Of a stretch of DNA of 64,000 nt, positions 16,806-25,087 are shown one piece after another. Both the position numbers and the translations under genes were made by a program. Below the pieces are notes generated by a model that was given only the letters and a program-made list of their open reading frames with translations, was not told the origin of the DNA and ran no database searches. The stretch is from Novosphingobium sp. Rr 2-17. Lineage in GTDB: Bacteria; Pseudomonadota; Alphaproteobacteria; Sphingomonadales; Sphingomonadaceae. The stretch's first letter is position 1. Each line of letters opens with the position of its first letter. The DNA lies in the NCBI RefSeq assembly GCF_000272475.1, contig NZ_AKFJ01000012.1, positions 1 through 64,000 of the forward strand. The letters are read 5' to 3'.

Positions 16806-17069
16806 AATTTAGAACTGAAATTATTTTATTATGATATTAGGCAATATAATTACCAATATGACATTGGTTCCAAGCCATACGCGGGGTCTATTAAAATTAT
16901 GTGAGACGAAAACGCCATATGGCGTATTTTGTCGCGAGATGTTACAAGGCGATACATAAGCAAAGTAGGAGCAACGCTAACAGGCGGGCTCTTTTGGGAT
17001 TGAGGATCAGATCGGACACAGCTTGGCTAATAGCGAGCGTATTCCGGTCTATGCGCTGAGGAGGCAGAC
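16806..17069. other. AT-rich intergenic stretch with palindrome
   Basis: Noticeably AT-rich (about 16806-16910) compared with its surroundings. A 14-base perfect palindrome ACGCCATATGGCGT at 16912-16925 is followed by TATTTTG, so it could be a terminator or an operator. No open frame of note. Promoter for the small membrane protein at 17070 is expected near its 3' end. Confidence 0.45.
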
Positions 17070-17273
17070 ATGAAGATCGGTAACGGAAATTTCGCTCGTT
17101 TCGAACACGATATGGACCGCATGGGTCAGCATCGCTTGCGGTCCATGGGGCTGGTTTACGCGTCTCAGCGGGCGCTTGAAGGCGATGGCGAGCATGATGG
17201 GCGCGGACTGCTGTTCGCCATCGGCTTGTGCATGACATGCTGGGGTGCGTTGGGTTTCTTCTTGCTGAGCTGA
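17070..17273 (+). CDS. Small single-pass membrane protein, unknown
   Basis: 67 residues from ATG 17070, preceded by a strong ribosome binding site GAGGAGG at 17058-17064, which is the main reason to believe it. The N-terminal half is hydrophilic (KIGNGNFARFEHDMDRM) and the C-terminal ~20 residues form one membrane helix (LLFAIGLCMTCWGALGFFLL) with a cytoplasmic-side acidic/His linker before it. No family recognised; not obviously tied to neighbours. Confidence 0.65.
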   Translation: MKIGNGNFARFEHDMDRMGQHRLRSMGLVYASQRALEGDGEHDGRGLLFAIGLCMTCWGALGFFLLS

Positions 17274-17675
17274 TCGAAGAGCTTAGGCCCGGAGGCGAGT
17301 AGCCCCCGCATGTCCAAGCGCATCGGCGCTACAGCGGGGATTACTGCTCCTAAGCGCGCCGGTGGCACTGCCATCTGCGGATACTGCGCGCCGCGTGAAT
17401 TTGGCCTCACGCCTATTTGAACGAGTTATGGGGGGAGCGCCTGGAATCGAGGACCTGAAAAATCAGGCCTCGTTATTCCTTAATCTGCCGTCCTTGCGCC
17501 AAAACGTTTCCTTCCAGATTCCCGCCATAGAGCGAACTGGCTCTCGCCGGTCGTACGTGCACGTCTGCAAAGATGCATTTGTGGGGATGAAACAAGCCAT
17601 TCGTCTGGCTGTGCTTGGCAAGCAGGGGGCAGTGCACCTATCTCGCCGCCTTACCTTCTTTCGGAGATCCCTTCC
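17274..17675 (+). other. Intergenic stretch with a terminator-like hairpin
   Basis: 402 bases before trxB. A weak reading frame runs through it and into trxB, but its composition is not protein-like. A hairpin CGAGG-a-CCTGA / TCAGG-CCTCG with AAAA loop lies at 17448-17472 followed by TTATTCCTT. The trxB ribosome binding site CGGAGA is at 17662-17667. Confidence 0.5.
17448..17481 (+). terminator. Rho-independent terminator candidate
   Basis: Ten-base-pair stem with one bulged A and an AAAA loop, followed by TTATTCCTT; 175 bases behind the small membrane protein gene. Confidence 0.45.
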
Positions 17676-18647
17676 GTGGCGACGACGCACAAGACCCGCA
17701 TGCTCATTATCGGTTCAGGCCCGGCTGGCTTGTCCGCCGCGATATACGGCGCGCGCGCGGGAATGGAGCCGATCGTAGTCCAGGGCCTCCAGCCCGGCGG
17801 GCAGTTGACCATAACCACCGATGTCGAGAACTACCCCGGCTTTCGTGAAGTGATCCAGGGTCCATGGCTGATGCAGGAGATGGAGGCGCAGGCCGTCCAC
17901 GTCGGCACCCGGATGCTGTGGGATACGATTACGTCCGTCGATCTGGCAGGTCCGGTGTTCAAGGCGATCGGCGATGGCGGCGACGTGTATGAAGGCGATA
18001 CCTTGGTGATCGCCACGGGCGCGCAGGCCAAGTGGTTGGGCGTCCCGGGAGAGCAGGAATTGTCGGGCAAGGGCGTGTCGGCTTGCGCGACCTGCGACGG
18101 GTTCTTCTATCGCGGCAAGAAGGTTGTGGTGATCGGCGGCGGCAACACCGCCGTGGAAGAGGCGCTGTACCTCACCAACCATTCCGACGACGTGACGCTG
18201 ATCCACCGCCGCGATTCGCTGCGCTCGGAAAAGATCCTGCAGGACCGCTTGTTAGCCAACCCGAAGATTTCGGTGCTGTGGAACAAGCAGGTCGACCAAT
18301 TCCTGGCCGGACCCGATGGCGCCTTGCACGCCGTCGCGCTCACCGACACCGAGACCGGCGCCACCAGCGAGTTCGAGACCGAAGGCGCGTTCGTCGCCAT
18401 CGGCCATGCCCCCGCGACCGACTTGTTCAAGGGCAAGCTGGACATGGACGAGACCGGATACCTGCTGGTCGAGCCGGGCACGCCCAAGACCAAGATACCG
18501 GGTGTGTTCGCGGCTGGCGACGTATCGGACCACGTCTATCGCCAGGCCATCACGGCGGCGGGCACCGGCTGCATGGCCGCGCTCGATGCCGAGCGCTATC
18601 TGGCCGCACGCAACTTCCCCGGCATAACCGAACCTAGCGGGTACTGA
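17676..18647 (+). CDS. trxB: Thioredoxin-disulfide reductase
   Basis: Cytoplasmic flavoenzyme passing electrons from NADPH to thioredoxin; 323 residues, family-typical. FAD site MLIIGSGPAGLSAAIYGARA near the N-terminus, redox-active CATCDGFF (CxxC) at about residue 140, NADPH site VVVIGGGNTAVEEALYL and the C-terminal FAD motif GVFAAGDVSDHVYRQAITAA. The start is GTG 17676 with CGGAGA at the right distance; ATG at 17700 would cut the beta strand before the first FAD motif. Monocistronic, convergent with the hydrolase behind it. Confidence 0.97.
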   Translation: MATTHKTRMLIIGSGPAGLSAAIYGARAGMEPIVVQGLQPGGQLTITTDVENYPGFREVIQGPWLMQEMEAQAVHVGTRMLWDTITSVDLAGPVFKAIGDGGDVYEGDTLVIATGAQAKWLGVPGEQELSGKGVSACATCDGFFYRGKKVVVIGGGNTAVEEALYLTNHSDDVTLIHRRDSLRSEKILQDRLLANPKISVLWNKQVDQFLAGPDGALHAVALTDTETGATSEFETEGAFVAIGHAPATDLFKGKLDMDETGYLLVEPGTPKTKIPGVFAAGDVSDHVYRQAITAAGTGCMAALDAERYLAARNFPGITEPSGY

Positions 18648-18674
18648 TTGGACAGGTGCCGGCGGGGCGGCGGC

Positions 18675-19466
18675 TCAGCCCCGCAGCACGTCCAGCACTT
18701 GCGTGACCAGCCATTCCTGAGAAGTAGGCTCGACATAGCTGTGCGTAGCTTGCGGACATGTGCGCAAGCGTGGGTCCGCCTTGTTCCAGTGTGACAGGAA
18801 GGCAAGCCCGGCGCGGTCGCGCCCGGCGACGAGGAAGCGGATCGGTCCGCCGAACCCGGCAAGGCCGTTGGCCATTTGCGCGGCCAACCCGTTCGGCGCC
18901 GTTGGCCTCCGACGCGCCGCCGCGACAAGGCTCCGCGCCAGCTTGGGGATCGAAACGTGTCCCGTCAGCAATCGCCGGATCGCAGCGGGATCGGCCAGCC
19001 GGCGGCGATAATGGCCGCGAACGCCTTCGGTAGGTTCGTTTTCGCCATTGGCATCATTGCCGGAGCTTTCGATCGTCCACGGGTTTGACAGCACCAGCGC
19101 ATCGCAGCCCGTGCCACCCGCCAGCATGAGGGCGCTAGCCGCGTCGCAATTGCCCAGGGCGACGATGCGCGAGACATGCGGCAACTGTTTGCGCAGTGCG
19201 ACGCAGGCCGCATTGATATCGTCCACACTGGTACGAAAACCGGCGTTTACGCCCTCGCTGTCACCCACCCCGCGACGGTCGAAACGTAGGACGGGGAAGC
19301 CTTCCGCCGCGATCCGCGCTGCGAAGCGGGCCTGGCCGTTCCAGGCGCCCGCACGCACTTCGTTGCCGCCGCTTACGATCAGCAGCGCCGTCGCGCCGGA
19401 CGCGACGTCGATCGTGCCGACGAGTTGCGATCCTTCGCAGGGGAAGAGGAAATGCCGCCGATTCAT
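18675..19466 (-). CDS. Exosortase A system-associated hydrolase 1
   Basis: Alpha/beta-hydrolase fold protein, 263 residues, found specifically in XrtA loci; substrate unknown. Oxyanion/early strand motif LLIVSGGNEVRAG, then FDRRGVGDSEG, and the nucleophile elbow reads LGNCDAASA, with Cys107 where most hydrolases have serine. The late His lies in QATHSYVEP. A cysteine nucleophile is more like dienelactone hydrolases than esterases. Its start overlaps the second hydrolase stop by 4 bases (ATGA), so the - arm of the locus (GNAT, ACP, hydrolase 2, hydrolase 1) is one coupled operon. Confidence 0.88.
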   Translation of the reverse strand: MNRRHFLFPCEGSQLVGTIDVASGATALLIVSGGNEVRAGAWNGQARFAARIAAEGFPVLRFDRRGVGDSEGVNAGFRTSVDDINAACVALRKQLPHVSRIVALGNCDAASALMLAGGTGCDALVLSNPWTIESSGNDANGENEPTEGVRGHYRRRLADPAAIRRLLTGHVSIPKLARSLVAAARRRPTAPNGLAAQMANGLAGFGGPIRFLVAGRDRAGLAFLSHWNKADPRLRTCPQATHSYVEPTSQEWLVTQVLDVLRG

Positions 19467-20137
19467 GCGAGGGCTTTCGCCGCGATCAAAGTGGCCAGCG
19501 CTTCCGCTTGCTTAGCATTTTCGTCCGGTTCAGCGCGCAGCCACAGACCGGGGCCTCCTACGTCATCCTGCGCGATCGGGTGAGCGTCGGGCGCCGGCAC
19601 CGTAGTCTCGAACGCGCGGTAGAACTGCGCAGCCAGTGGGTAGCCGATCAGTTCGATCCCATCTTTGCGCGCCGCCTCTTCCAGTGTCTCGCGGCTCTCC
19701 TCGCGTCCGGCTTCGCGTGACGCGAGGGTGCGGGCGCGGAGCATCTGGCGCAGGATCGCGGCAGCTTTCACGGGGGCATAGTGCCACGTTGGCAGGCTAT
19801 TAGGGGTGAACAGGCAGCCGCCGCGAATGCCTAGAACATGCGTCGCGCCGAAGTGCTGGGCGGCAGCATGCATCGCCTCGTGCCACGTCGCGACGCTCTG
19901 CTGCGCCAGCGGTTGCACGCTTTCGTTGCAGCCGGGCAGGTCGGGCAGAAGGCTGTCGATACCCATACCATCCAGCAGCCGCATCACTTCGACGGTGAAG
20001 CGGCGCAGCTTGTTGCCTTCGTCGAACAAGGCAGGGACGATCAGGAGGCGTCGTTCGCGCGCCCGATCGAAGGCCAGCGCGTATTCCTGCGTCACGCCGC
20101 CAAGGGGCAGCGGGCAAGGCCAGCCCAGCGCGATCAC
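19463..20137 (-). CDS. Exosortase A system-associated hydrolase 2
   Basis: 224 residues from GTG 20137, 19 bases after the carrier protein stop; a longer frame exists only by running back through that gene. Alpha/beta-hydrolase features: RRLLIVPALFDEGNKLRRFT (the E-x-N-K-x-R-R block marks this XrtA-linked family), LPDLPGCNES, and a nucleophile-elbow region GIRGGCLFT that lacks an evident serine, so catalysis is uncertain. It may act with hydrolase 1 on a product of the carrier protein/ligase module. No signal peptide, so cytoplasmic. Confidence 0.8.
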   Translation of the reverse strand: MIALGWPCPLPLGGVTQEYALAFDRARERRLLIVPALFDEGNKLRRFTVEVMRLLDGMGIDSLLPDLPGCNESVQPLAQQSVATWHEAMHAAAQHFGATHVLGIRGGCLFTPNSLPTWHYAPVKAAAILRQMLRARTLASREAGREESRETLEEAARKDGIELIGYPLAAQFYRAFETTVPAPDAHPIAQDDVGGPGLWLRAEPDENAKQAEALATLIAAKALA

Positions 20138-20156
20138 GCGACCGGGAGCGGCGGTT

Positions 20157-20444
20157 TCATCCGCCTGCGCGCTTGGCCTCGGCGAAAGCAAGCAGGCCGC
20201 CGTAGGTTTCCAGCATTTCGCCGTCGATCTCATCGTCGTCGATCACGATGTCGAGGCGGTCTTCCAGTTCGGTCAACAGGCCCGCCACCGCCATCGAATC
20301 GAGTTCGGGCAAGTGTCCGAACAGGCCTGTATCATTGCCGAAGGTTTCGGCCTGGCCTTGCTTGAGGCCAAGCACGTCCGTCAGGATGCGGCGCAGCTTG
20401 AGGTCAGTATCGTCGCGCATTGTTTTTGGCACCGCAGTGGTCAT
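20157..20444 (-). CDS. Acyl carrier protein of the exosortase A locus
   Basis: 95 residues, acidic, with the phosphopantetheine attachment site ELDSMAVAGLL (Ser50) and the usual helix pattern (LKLRRILTDVLGL … LDIVIDDDEIDGEMLETYGGL). It presumably carries an acyl or aminoacyl group activated by the ligase encoded on the other arm (21507). ATGA overlap with the preceding GNAT gene. An internal ATG (MRDDTDLKL) at 20420 is an alternative start. Distinct from the housekeeping AcpP sequence. Confidence 0.9.
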   Translation of the reverse strand: MTTAVPKTMRDDTDLKLRRILTDVLGLKQGQAETFGNDTGLFGHLPELDSMAVAGLLTELEDRLDIVIDDDEIDGEMLETYGGLLAFAEAKRAGG

Positions 20445-21481
20445 GGCTGATTTTCCCGGCCTCTAGCGGCGGGGCGCGCGTGCGGCAAGCCGCGCCTCAG
20501 CGCGCGCCGGATCATTACCGGCCAATTGCGCAGCGAAAACGGTCGCAGCAGGTCGATCCGGTAGCGTGGGCGAGCCTGTTCCATCCAATCGCGCTTGTAG
20601 GGATCGTCGCCGGTGCCGAAGTCCACTTCGGCCACGCGGTCCACATCGATGACGTGGCGCATCAGGGCGCCTGTGAGCACCGATCCGGGCGACAAGGGCC
20701 GTGCTGCCTCGCGGTAGGCCAGCTTGTGTATCCACGCGGTGCCGCCCTCGACGGTCCACATTTGTGCGGCGATCGCTTCGCCGCTCGCATGGGCGACGCC
20801 CAGCCGCAGGCGGCCTGCCGCGCCTTCGGCTTGCGCGAAAGTGCGCAGGAAGTCCGGGCTCCCTTCCTCGGGTTTCCAGCTTTCGGCGTAGATCGCCTCG
20901 TACTCGGCCCAGGCGGCGGGATCGAAATGGGTGTAGATTTGCGTTTCCAGCTTGCCGCTTTTTCGCTTGAGCGTGGTGCGCAGGTTGCCGGGGCGGGTGG
21001 TGAGGTATTCCTCGTAGGATCGACCGGCCACCGTGAGGAAGTGGTTGGTGTCGCACTCTTCGCGTGAGGTCAGCCAGCCGGCGGCGCGGAAGGCGCTTTG
21101 GATCAGCGCAGCGCTACCGTCTTCGTCCGGTACGCCGTTCAACGTCACGCGCCGGCCCAAATGCCGCAAGGCGCGGGCGAGTTCCTGGAGCAGTTCCGGC
21201 GACGAGGCGATCGGTCGAAAGCGGAACGTGTACCAGTTGGACAACGCTTGAAATTCGCCCGAGCCTGCATCGTGCAACGCGAGGATAGCGTGATCGCCGT
21301 TGCAATAAGCTGCGGTTAGCGCGGGGTTAAGGCCGCAATAGTCCGCCAACCCCTGCCACCAGGCCAGGCGATCGAAAGGGGCTGCCTGTCCATCGGCAGA
21401 CAGCAGCCGCGCCAATTCGTCGTCCGATTGGACTTGATTAAGATCGCGATGGTAGGAGATCCGCACGACACGGTCTTTCAT
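20441..21481 (-). CDS. GNAT/FemAB-like acyltransferase
   Basis: 346 residues. The C-terminal half has the bacterial acetyltransferase-6/FemAB-like pattern (YEEYLTTRPGNLRTTLKRK, then IAAQMWTVEGGTAWIHKLAY, and VDFGTGDDPYKRDWMEQA). That last block is the signature of the CelD/FemAB-type proteins in exopolysaccharide loci, where they may transfer an acyl or aminoacyl group from a carrier. First gene of the - arm, overlapping the carrier protein gene by 4 bases, so the carrier protein is the obvious donor partner. Divergent from the ligase gene with only 25 bases between starts. Confidence 0.8.
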   Translation of the reverse strand: MKDRVVRISYHRDLNQVQSDDELARLLSADGQAAPFDRLAWWQGLADYCGLNPALTAAYCNGDHAILALHDAGSGEFQALSNWYTFRFRPIASSPELLQELARALRHLGRRVTLNGVPDEDGSAALIQSAFRAAGWLTSREECDTNHFLTVAGRSYEEYLTTRPGNLRTTLKRKSGKLETQIYTHFDPAAWAEYEAIYAESWKPEEGSPDFLRTFAQAEGAAGRLRLGVAHASGEAIAAQMWTVEGGTAWIHKLAYREAARPLSPGSVLTGALMRHVIDVDRVAEVDFGTGDDPYKRDWMEQARPRYRIDLLRPFSLRNWPVMIRRALRRGLPHARPAARGRENQP

Positions 21482-21506
21482 CGCTTACAGAGCCCTATCG
21501 TTCATC

Positions 21507-23042
21507 ATGCCAGGACGTTCCGATACCCCAATCCTGCCGCTTGACCACCTCGCACTTCGCGGGGCGGACGACGATGCCGCGCTTATCCTGCGCGAAGGCG
21601 TGGTTAGTTGGAAGGACTTAAGATCGCGTGTCGCTCGCTTGGCGGCGTGGCTGGCGCAAGAGGTGCCGGCCAACGGCGCGCGCGTCGCCAGTTGGGCTGC
21701 GAAGGGTGAACTGACCTGCCTGCTACCGCTGGCTGCGGCGCGTGCCGGGCTGGTGCATGTGCCGATCAACCCGCTGCTCAAGCACGCCCAAGTCGCGCAT
21801 ATCCTGGCCGATAGCGGCGCGCGGCTGCTGATCGCCACGCCGGCGCGGCTGACGACCCTGGGCGAAGGTGATGTGCCGCACGATTGCCGCACGATGGCCG
21901 AAGCCGATGCGCTGGCCGCCGTCGCCGAGCTTGGCGGAGCGCTGGCGCCGTCCATCGCCGATCCCGACGATCCCGACGATCTTGCGGCGATCCTTTACAC
22001 CAGCGGGTCCACCGGGCGGCCCAAGGGGGTCATGCTCAGCCATGCGAACATGTGGTTGGGTGCCGATAGCGTTGCCGACTACCTTGACCTTACAGCCGAT
22101 GACCGCACCCTGGCAGTGCTGCCGCTGTCGTTCGATTACGGTCAGAACCAGTTGTTTTCGACGTGGTACGCAGGCGGCTGCGTGGTTCCGCTTGACTACT
22201 TGATGCCGCGCGATGTGGTGAAGGCGGTGGAGCGCCACGGCATCACCACGCTGGCTGCCGTCCCGCCGTTGTGGGTGCAGTTGACGGAATTGGATTGGCC
22301 TGGCGAGACCTCCGCAAAGCTCAAGCGCCTGACCAACAGCGGCGGCGCCTTGACCGTCGATCTCGTCCGCCGGTTGCGCGCGCTGTTTCCGGCGGCGCGG
22401 CTGTTTCCGATGTACGGGCTGACCGAAGCGTTCCGCTCGACCTATCTCGACCCCTCGCTGGTGGATACCCACCCGACTTCGATGGGTAAGGCGATCCCGC
22501 ATGCGGAAATCCTGGTCGTCAACGATTCCGGTGCGATTGCCGCCGATGGCGAGGAAGGCGAATTGGTCCATTGCGGGCCATTAGTGGCGCATGGGTACTG
22601 GCAGGACGCGGACCGCACTGCCGAACGGTTCAAGCCCGCGCCGGTCGGCTCGATCTATGGCGGCACTGCGGTGTGGTCGGGCGATCGGGTGCGGCGGGAC
22701 GCGGACGGGCTGCTCTATTTCGTCGGTCGGCGCGACGCGATGATCAAGAGCGCGGGCAACCGCATCAGTCCGCAGGAAGTCGAGGAAGCAGCGCTGGCGA
22801 CGGGCCTGGTGGTCGAAGCGGTGGCGCTGGGCCTGGCTGACGAGCGGCTGGGGCAGGCCGTGCATCTGGTGGTGCGCGCCGCACCGGGCGCCACCAGCGC
22901 GCAGGAAGACTTGCCGCGTAAACTCATGCAGGAATTGCCGAACTTCATGCAGCCCAAGGTCATCCACTGGCGCGAGGCAATGCCGATCGGTCCCAATGGC
23001 AAGATCGACCGCACAGGTCTGCAGGCGGAGCTGGCGGCATGA
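21507..23042 (+). CDS. Acyl-CoA ligase (AMP-forming), exosortase A system-associated
   Basis: Adenylate-forming enzyme, 511 residues, that should activate a carboxylic acid as acyl-AMP and load CoA or the locus carrier protein. Core motifs: A3 LYTSGSTGRPKGVMLSHAN, A5 MYGLTEAFRSTY, A8 YFVGRRDAMIKSAGNRISP and the A10 lysine in PIGPNGKIDR. The family is specific to XrtA loci and the acid is unknown. 3' end overlaps the decarboxylase start by 4 bases. Confidence 0.92.
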   Translation: MPGRSDTPILPLDHLALRGADDDAALILREGVVSWKDLRSRVARLAAWLAQEVPANGARVASWAAKGELTCLLPLAAARAGLVHVPINPLLKHAQVAHILADSGARLLIATPARLTTLGEGDVPHDCRTMAEADALAAVAELGGALAPSIADPDDPDDLAAILYTSGSTGRPKGVMLSHANMWLGADSVADYLDLTADDRTLAVLPLSFDYGQNQLFSTWYAGGCVVPLDYLMPRDVVKAVERHGITTLAAVPPLWVQLTELDWPGETSAKLKRLTNSGGALTVDLVRRLRALFPAARLFPMYGLTEAFRSTYLDPSLVDTHPTSMGKAIPHAEILVVNDSGAIAADGEEGELVHCGPLVAHGYWQDADRTAERFKPAPVGSIYGGTAVWSGDRVRRDADGLLYFVGRRDAMIKSAGNRISPQEVEEAALATGLVVEAVALGLADERLGQAVHLVVRAAPGATSAQEDLPRKLMQELPNFMQPKVIHWREAMPIGPNGKIDRTGLQAELAA

Positions 23043-24265
23043 AGGCGCTCGGTCCGATCCCCGCCGGTTTCACCGCCGAGAACGGCGTGCTCGTCATCGG
23101 CGGCAAGCCGGTGACGCAATGGGCGGAGGAGGCCGGTACGACGCCGCTGTTTCTCTACAGCGCCGATCGCGTGCGTGCCCGCGTCGGCGAACTGCGCAGC
23201 GCCATGCCCGATCGGCTGGCGCTGCATTATGCGGTGAAGGCCAACCCTTTCGCCCCGCTCGTCTCGATGATGATCGGGCTGGTGGATGGGTTCGATATCG
23301 CCTCGGGCGGGGAACTCGCCATCGTTCGGGCAGCAGGCGTTCCGCTCGACAAAGTCAGCTTTGCCGGCCCCGGAAAGCGCGATGCCGAACTGGAAGCGGC
23401 GCTGGCGGCGGGCGTCACGCTCAACCTGGAATCGGAAGGCGAAGCGGCGCGGGCTCTGGCGATCGCCGAAAAGCTGGGCGTCACCCCGCGACTGGCGATC
23501 CGGGTCAATCCCGATTTCGACCTCAAGGGCTCGGGCATGAAGATGGGCGGCGGCGCCAAGCCGTTCGGGATCGATGCCGAACGAGTGCCGGCGCTGGCCC
23601 GGCAGATCATCGCCAGCGGCGCGCAGTGGCGCGGCTTTCACATCTTCGCCGGCAGCCAGGCGCTGGACGCCGAAGCGATCGCGCAGACGCAAGGGCAGAC
23701 CCTCGATCTGGCGGCCAAACTGGCGGAGGAAATCGACCATCCGCTGCCCCATTGCAATCTCGGCGGAGGCCTGGGCATTCCTTACTTTCCGGGCGACACC
23801 CCCGTCGATCTCGCCACGGTGGGCGAGCGCCTTGGTGAACGGTTCGCGGCGTTGCCCGAGGTTCTGCGCGATACCGCGTTCTGCATCGAGCTTGGCCGCT
23901 ATCTGGTGGGCGAGGCGGGAATCTACCTCGCGCGCATCGTCGATCGCAAGGTCAGCCATGGCGAGGTATTCCTGATCACCGATGGCGGCTTGCACCACCA
24001 GTTGGCCGCCTCGGGCAACTTCGGCACCGTGGTGCGCCGCAACTACCCTTCAACTATCGCCACGCGTTTCGGCGCAGAGGTGGAGGAAGAAGCGACGATC
24101 GTGGGCTGCCTATGCACCCCGCTCGACAAGCTGGCCGACAAGGGCGGCTTCCCGCGCGCCGAGGTGGGCGATTTGGTCGCGGTATTCTGCGCCGGTGCTT
24201 ACGGCGCCAGCGCCAGTCCGGCAGAATTTTTGGGGCAGGGGCCTGCGGTTGAAATTCTCGTCTAA
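23039..24265 (+). CDS. PLP-dependent decarboxylase, exosortase A system-associated
   Basis: Fold-type III (alanine-racemase-like barrel) decarboxylase related to diaminopimelate/ornithine decarboxylases, 408 residues. The PLP lysine is in LHYAVKANPFAPL, the phosphate loop in CNLGGGLGIPYF, the substrate region in IELGRYLVGEAG, and the C-terminal CAGAYGASASP supplies the active-site Cys/Tyr pair. It would turn an amino acid into an amine, which together with the ligase and carrier protein suggests an amide- or amine-containing small product. Translationally coupled to the ligase. Confidence 0.92.
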   Translation: MKALGPIPAGFTAENGVLVIGGKPVTQWAEEAGTTPLFLYSADRVRARVGELRSAMPDRLALHYAVKANPFAPLVSMMIGLVDGFDIASGGELAIVRAAGVPLDKVSFAGPGKRDAELEAALAAGVTLNLESEGEAARALAIAEKLGVTPRLAIRVNPDFDLKGSGMKMGGGAKPFGIDAERVPALARQIIASGAQWRGFHIFAGSQALDAEAIAQTQGQTLDLAAKLAEEIDHPLPHCNLGGGLGIPYFPGDTPVDLATVGERLGERFAALPEVLRDTAFCIELGRYLVGEAGIYLARIVDRKVSHGEVFLITDGGLHHQLAASGNFGTVVRRNYPSTIATRFGAEVEEEATIVGCLCTPLDKLADKGGFPRAEVGDLVAVFCAGAYGASASPAEFLGQGPAVEILV

Positions 24266-24275
24266 GTTTCAGTAA

Positions 24276-24307
24276 AGAACATATGCGTTCTCGTCCCATT
24301 ATGGGAC
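24276..24307. promoter_or_regulatory. Two adjacent dyads before the export operon
   Basis: AGAAC-N6-GTTCT at 24276-24291 and GTCCCAT-T-ATGGGAC (15 bases, perfect) at 24293-24307, in the 164-base gap between the decarboxylase and the export lipoprotein. Neither is followed by a T run, so operator is likelier than terminator. Binding protein unknown. Confidence 0.45.
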
Positions 24308-24429
24308 CGGTTAGTAATCGCTGGTTTGGCTAACGCAATGTTCACCCTTTTTTGGGATAGCAAGCACCGGATTTGTCGTCTTTCCTTGAGCGTCTGCGCA
24401 GGACGGGCGACGCAGACAAGGACGTGTTC

Positions 24430-25074
24430 ATGCCGTATCGCCGCCTCGCGGGAATTCTCGCCGCAACGGCTCTTGCCAGCCTAGGTCTGTCTGGCTGCGC
24501 GACGTCAAACGTGAAGCAGGAACTGCCGCCAGCGGCATTCGTGTCGATGCAGGAAGGGCCGGGCGAGGAATACATCATCGGCCCGCTCGATTCGCTGACC
24601 GTGTTCGTGTGGCGCAATCCCGAGCTGGGCGCCAAAGTGCAGGTCCGCCCCGACGGACGCATCACCACGCCGCTGATCACGGACATGCCCGCCGTGGGCA
24701 AGACGCCGTCGATGTTGGCCGAAGACATCCGCTTGCAGCTTTCGCAGTACATCGAAGACCCGCTGGTCTCGGTGATCGTCGATGGCTTTTCCGGCACGTT
24801 CAGCCAGCAGATCCGCGTCGTAGGCGCCACCGGCAAGCCGGCCTCGATTCCCTATCGCGCCAACATGACCGTGCTGGATGCGATGATCGCGGTGGGCGGC
24901 TTGTCCGAATACGCGGCGGGGAACAGCGCGCGACTGATCCGGTTCGACAAATCCACGGGCAAGCAGGCCGAATACAAGTTGCGGTTGGGCGATCTGCTCA
25001 AGAAGGGCGATAGCAAGGCCAATGTCATGCTGAGCCCGGGCGATGTGATCATCATCCCCGAAAGCATGTTCTGA
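24430..25074 (+). CDS. XrtA-locus polysaccharide export lipoprotein (Wza-like)
   Basis: Outer-membrane/periplasmic export protein, 214 residues. ATG 24430 with AAGGA at 24418-24422 begins a lipoprotein signal MPYRRLAGILAATALASLGL ending in the lipobox LSGC (Cys25). Poly_export domain YIIGPLDSLTVFVWRNPELG, then an SLBB domain (RVVGATGKPASIPYRANMTV) and the family ending GDVIIIPESMF. First of a run of closely spaced genes (chain length, kinase, OMP, ATPase) that together form the export machinery. Confidence 0.94.
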   Translation: MPYRRLAGILAATALASLGLSGCATSNVKQELPPAAFVSMQEGPGEEYIIGPLDSLTVFVWRNPELGAKVQVRPDGRITTPLITDMPAVGKTPSMLAEDIRLQLSQYIEDPLVSVIVDGFSGTFSQQIRVVGATGKPASIPYRANMTVLDAMIAVGGLSEYAAGNSARLIRFDKSTGKQAEYKLRLGDLLKKGDSKANVMLSPGDVIIIPESMF

Positions 25075-25087
25075 GGCATCCGGGAGC

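Noticed and set aside
17362..17778. 138-codon frame before and into trxB
   Set aside because: Overlaps trxB by 100 bases, has no ribosome binding site, and its composition is not protein-like; it also crosses the hairpin at 17448.
18662..18684. GC hairpin between trxB and hydrolase 1 as a terminator
   Set aside because: Seven-pair stem only, overlaps the hydrolase stop and lacks a T run on either strand.
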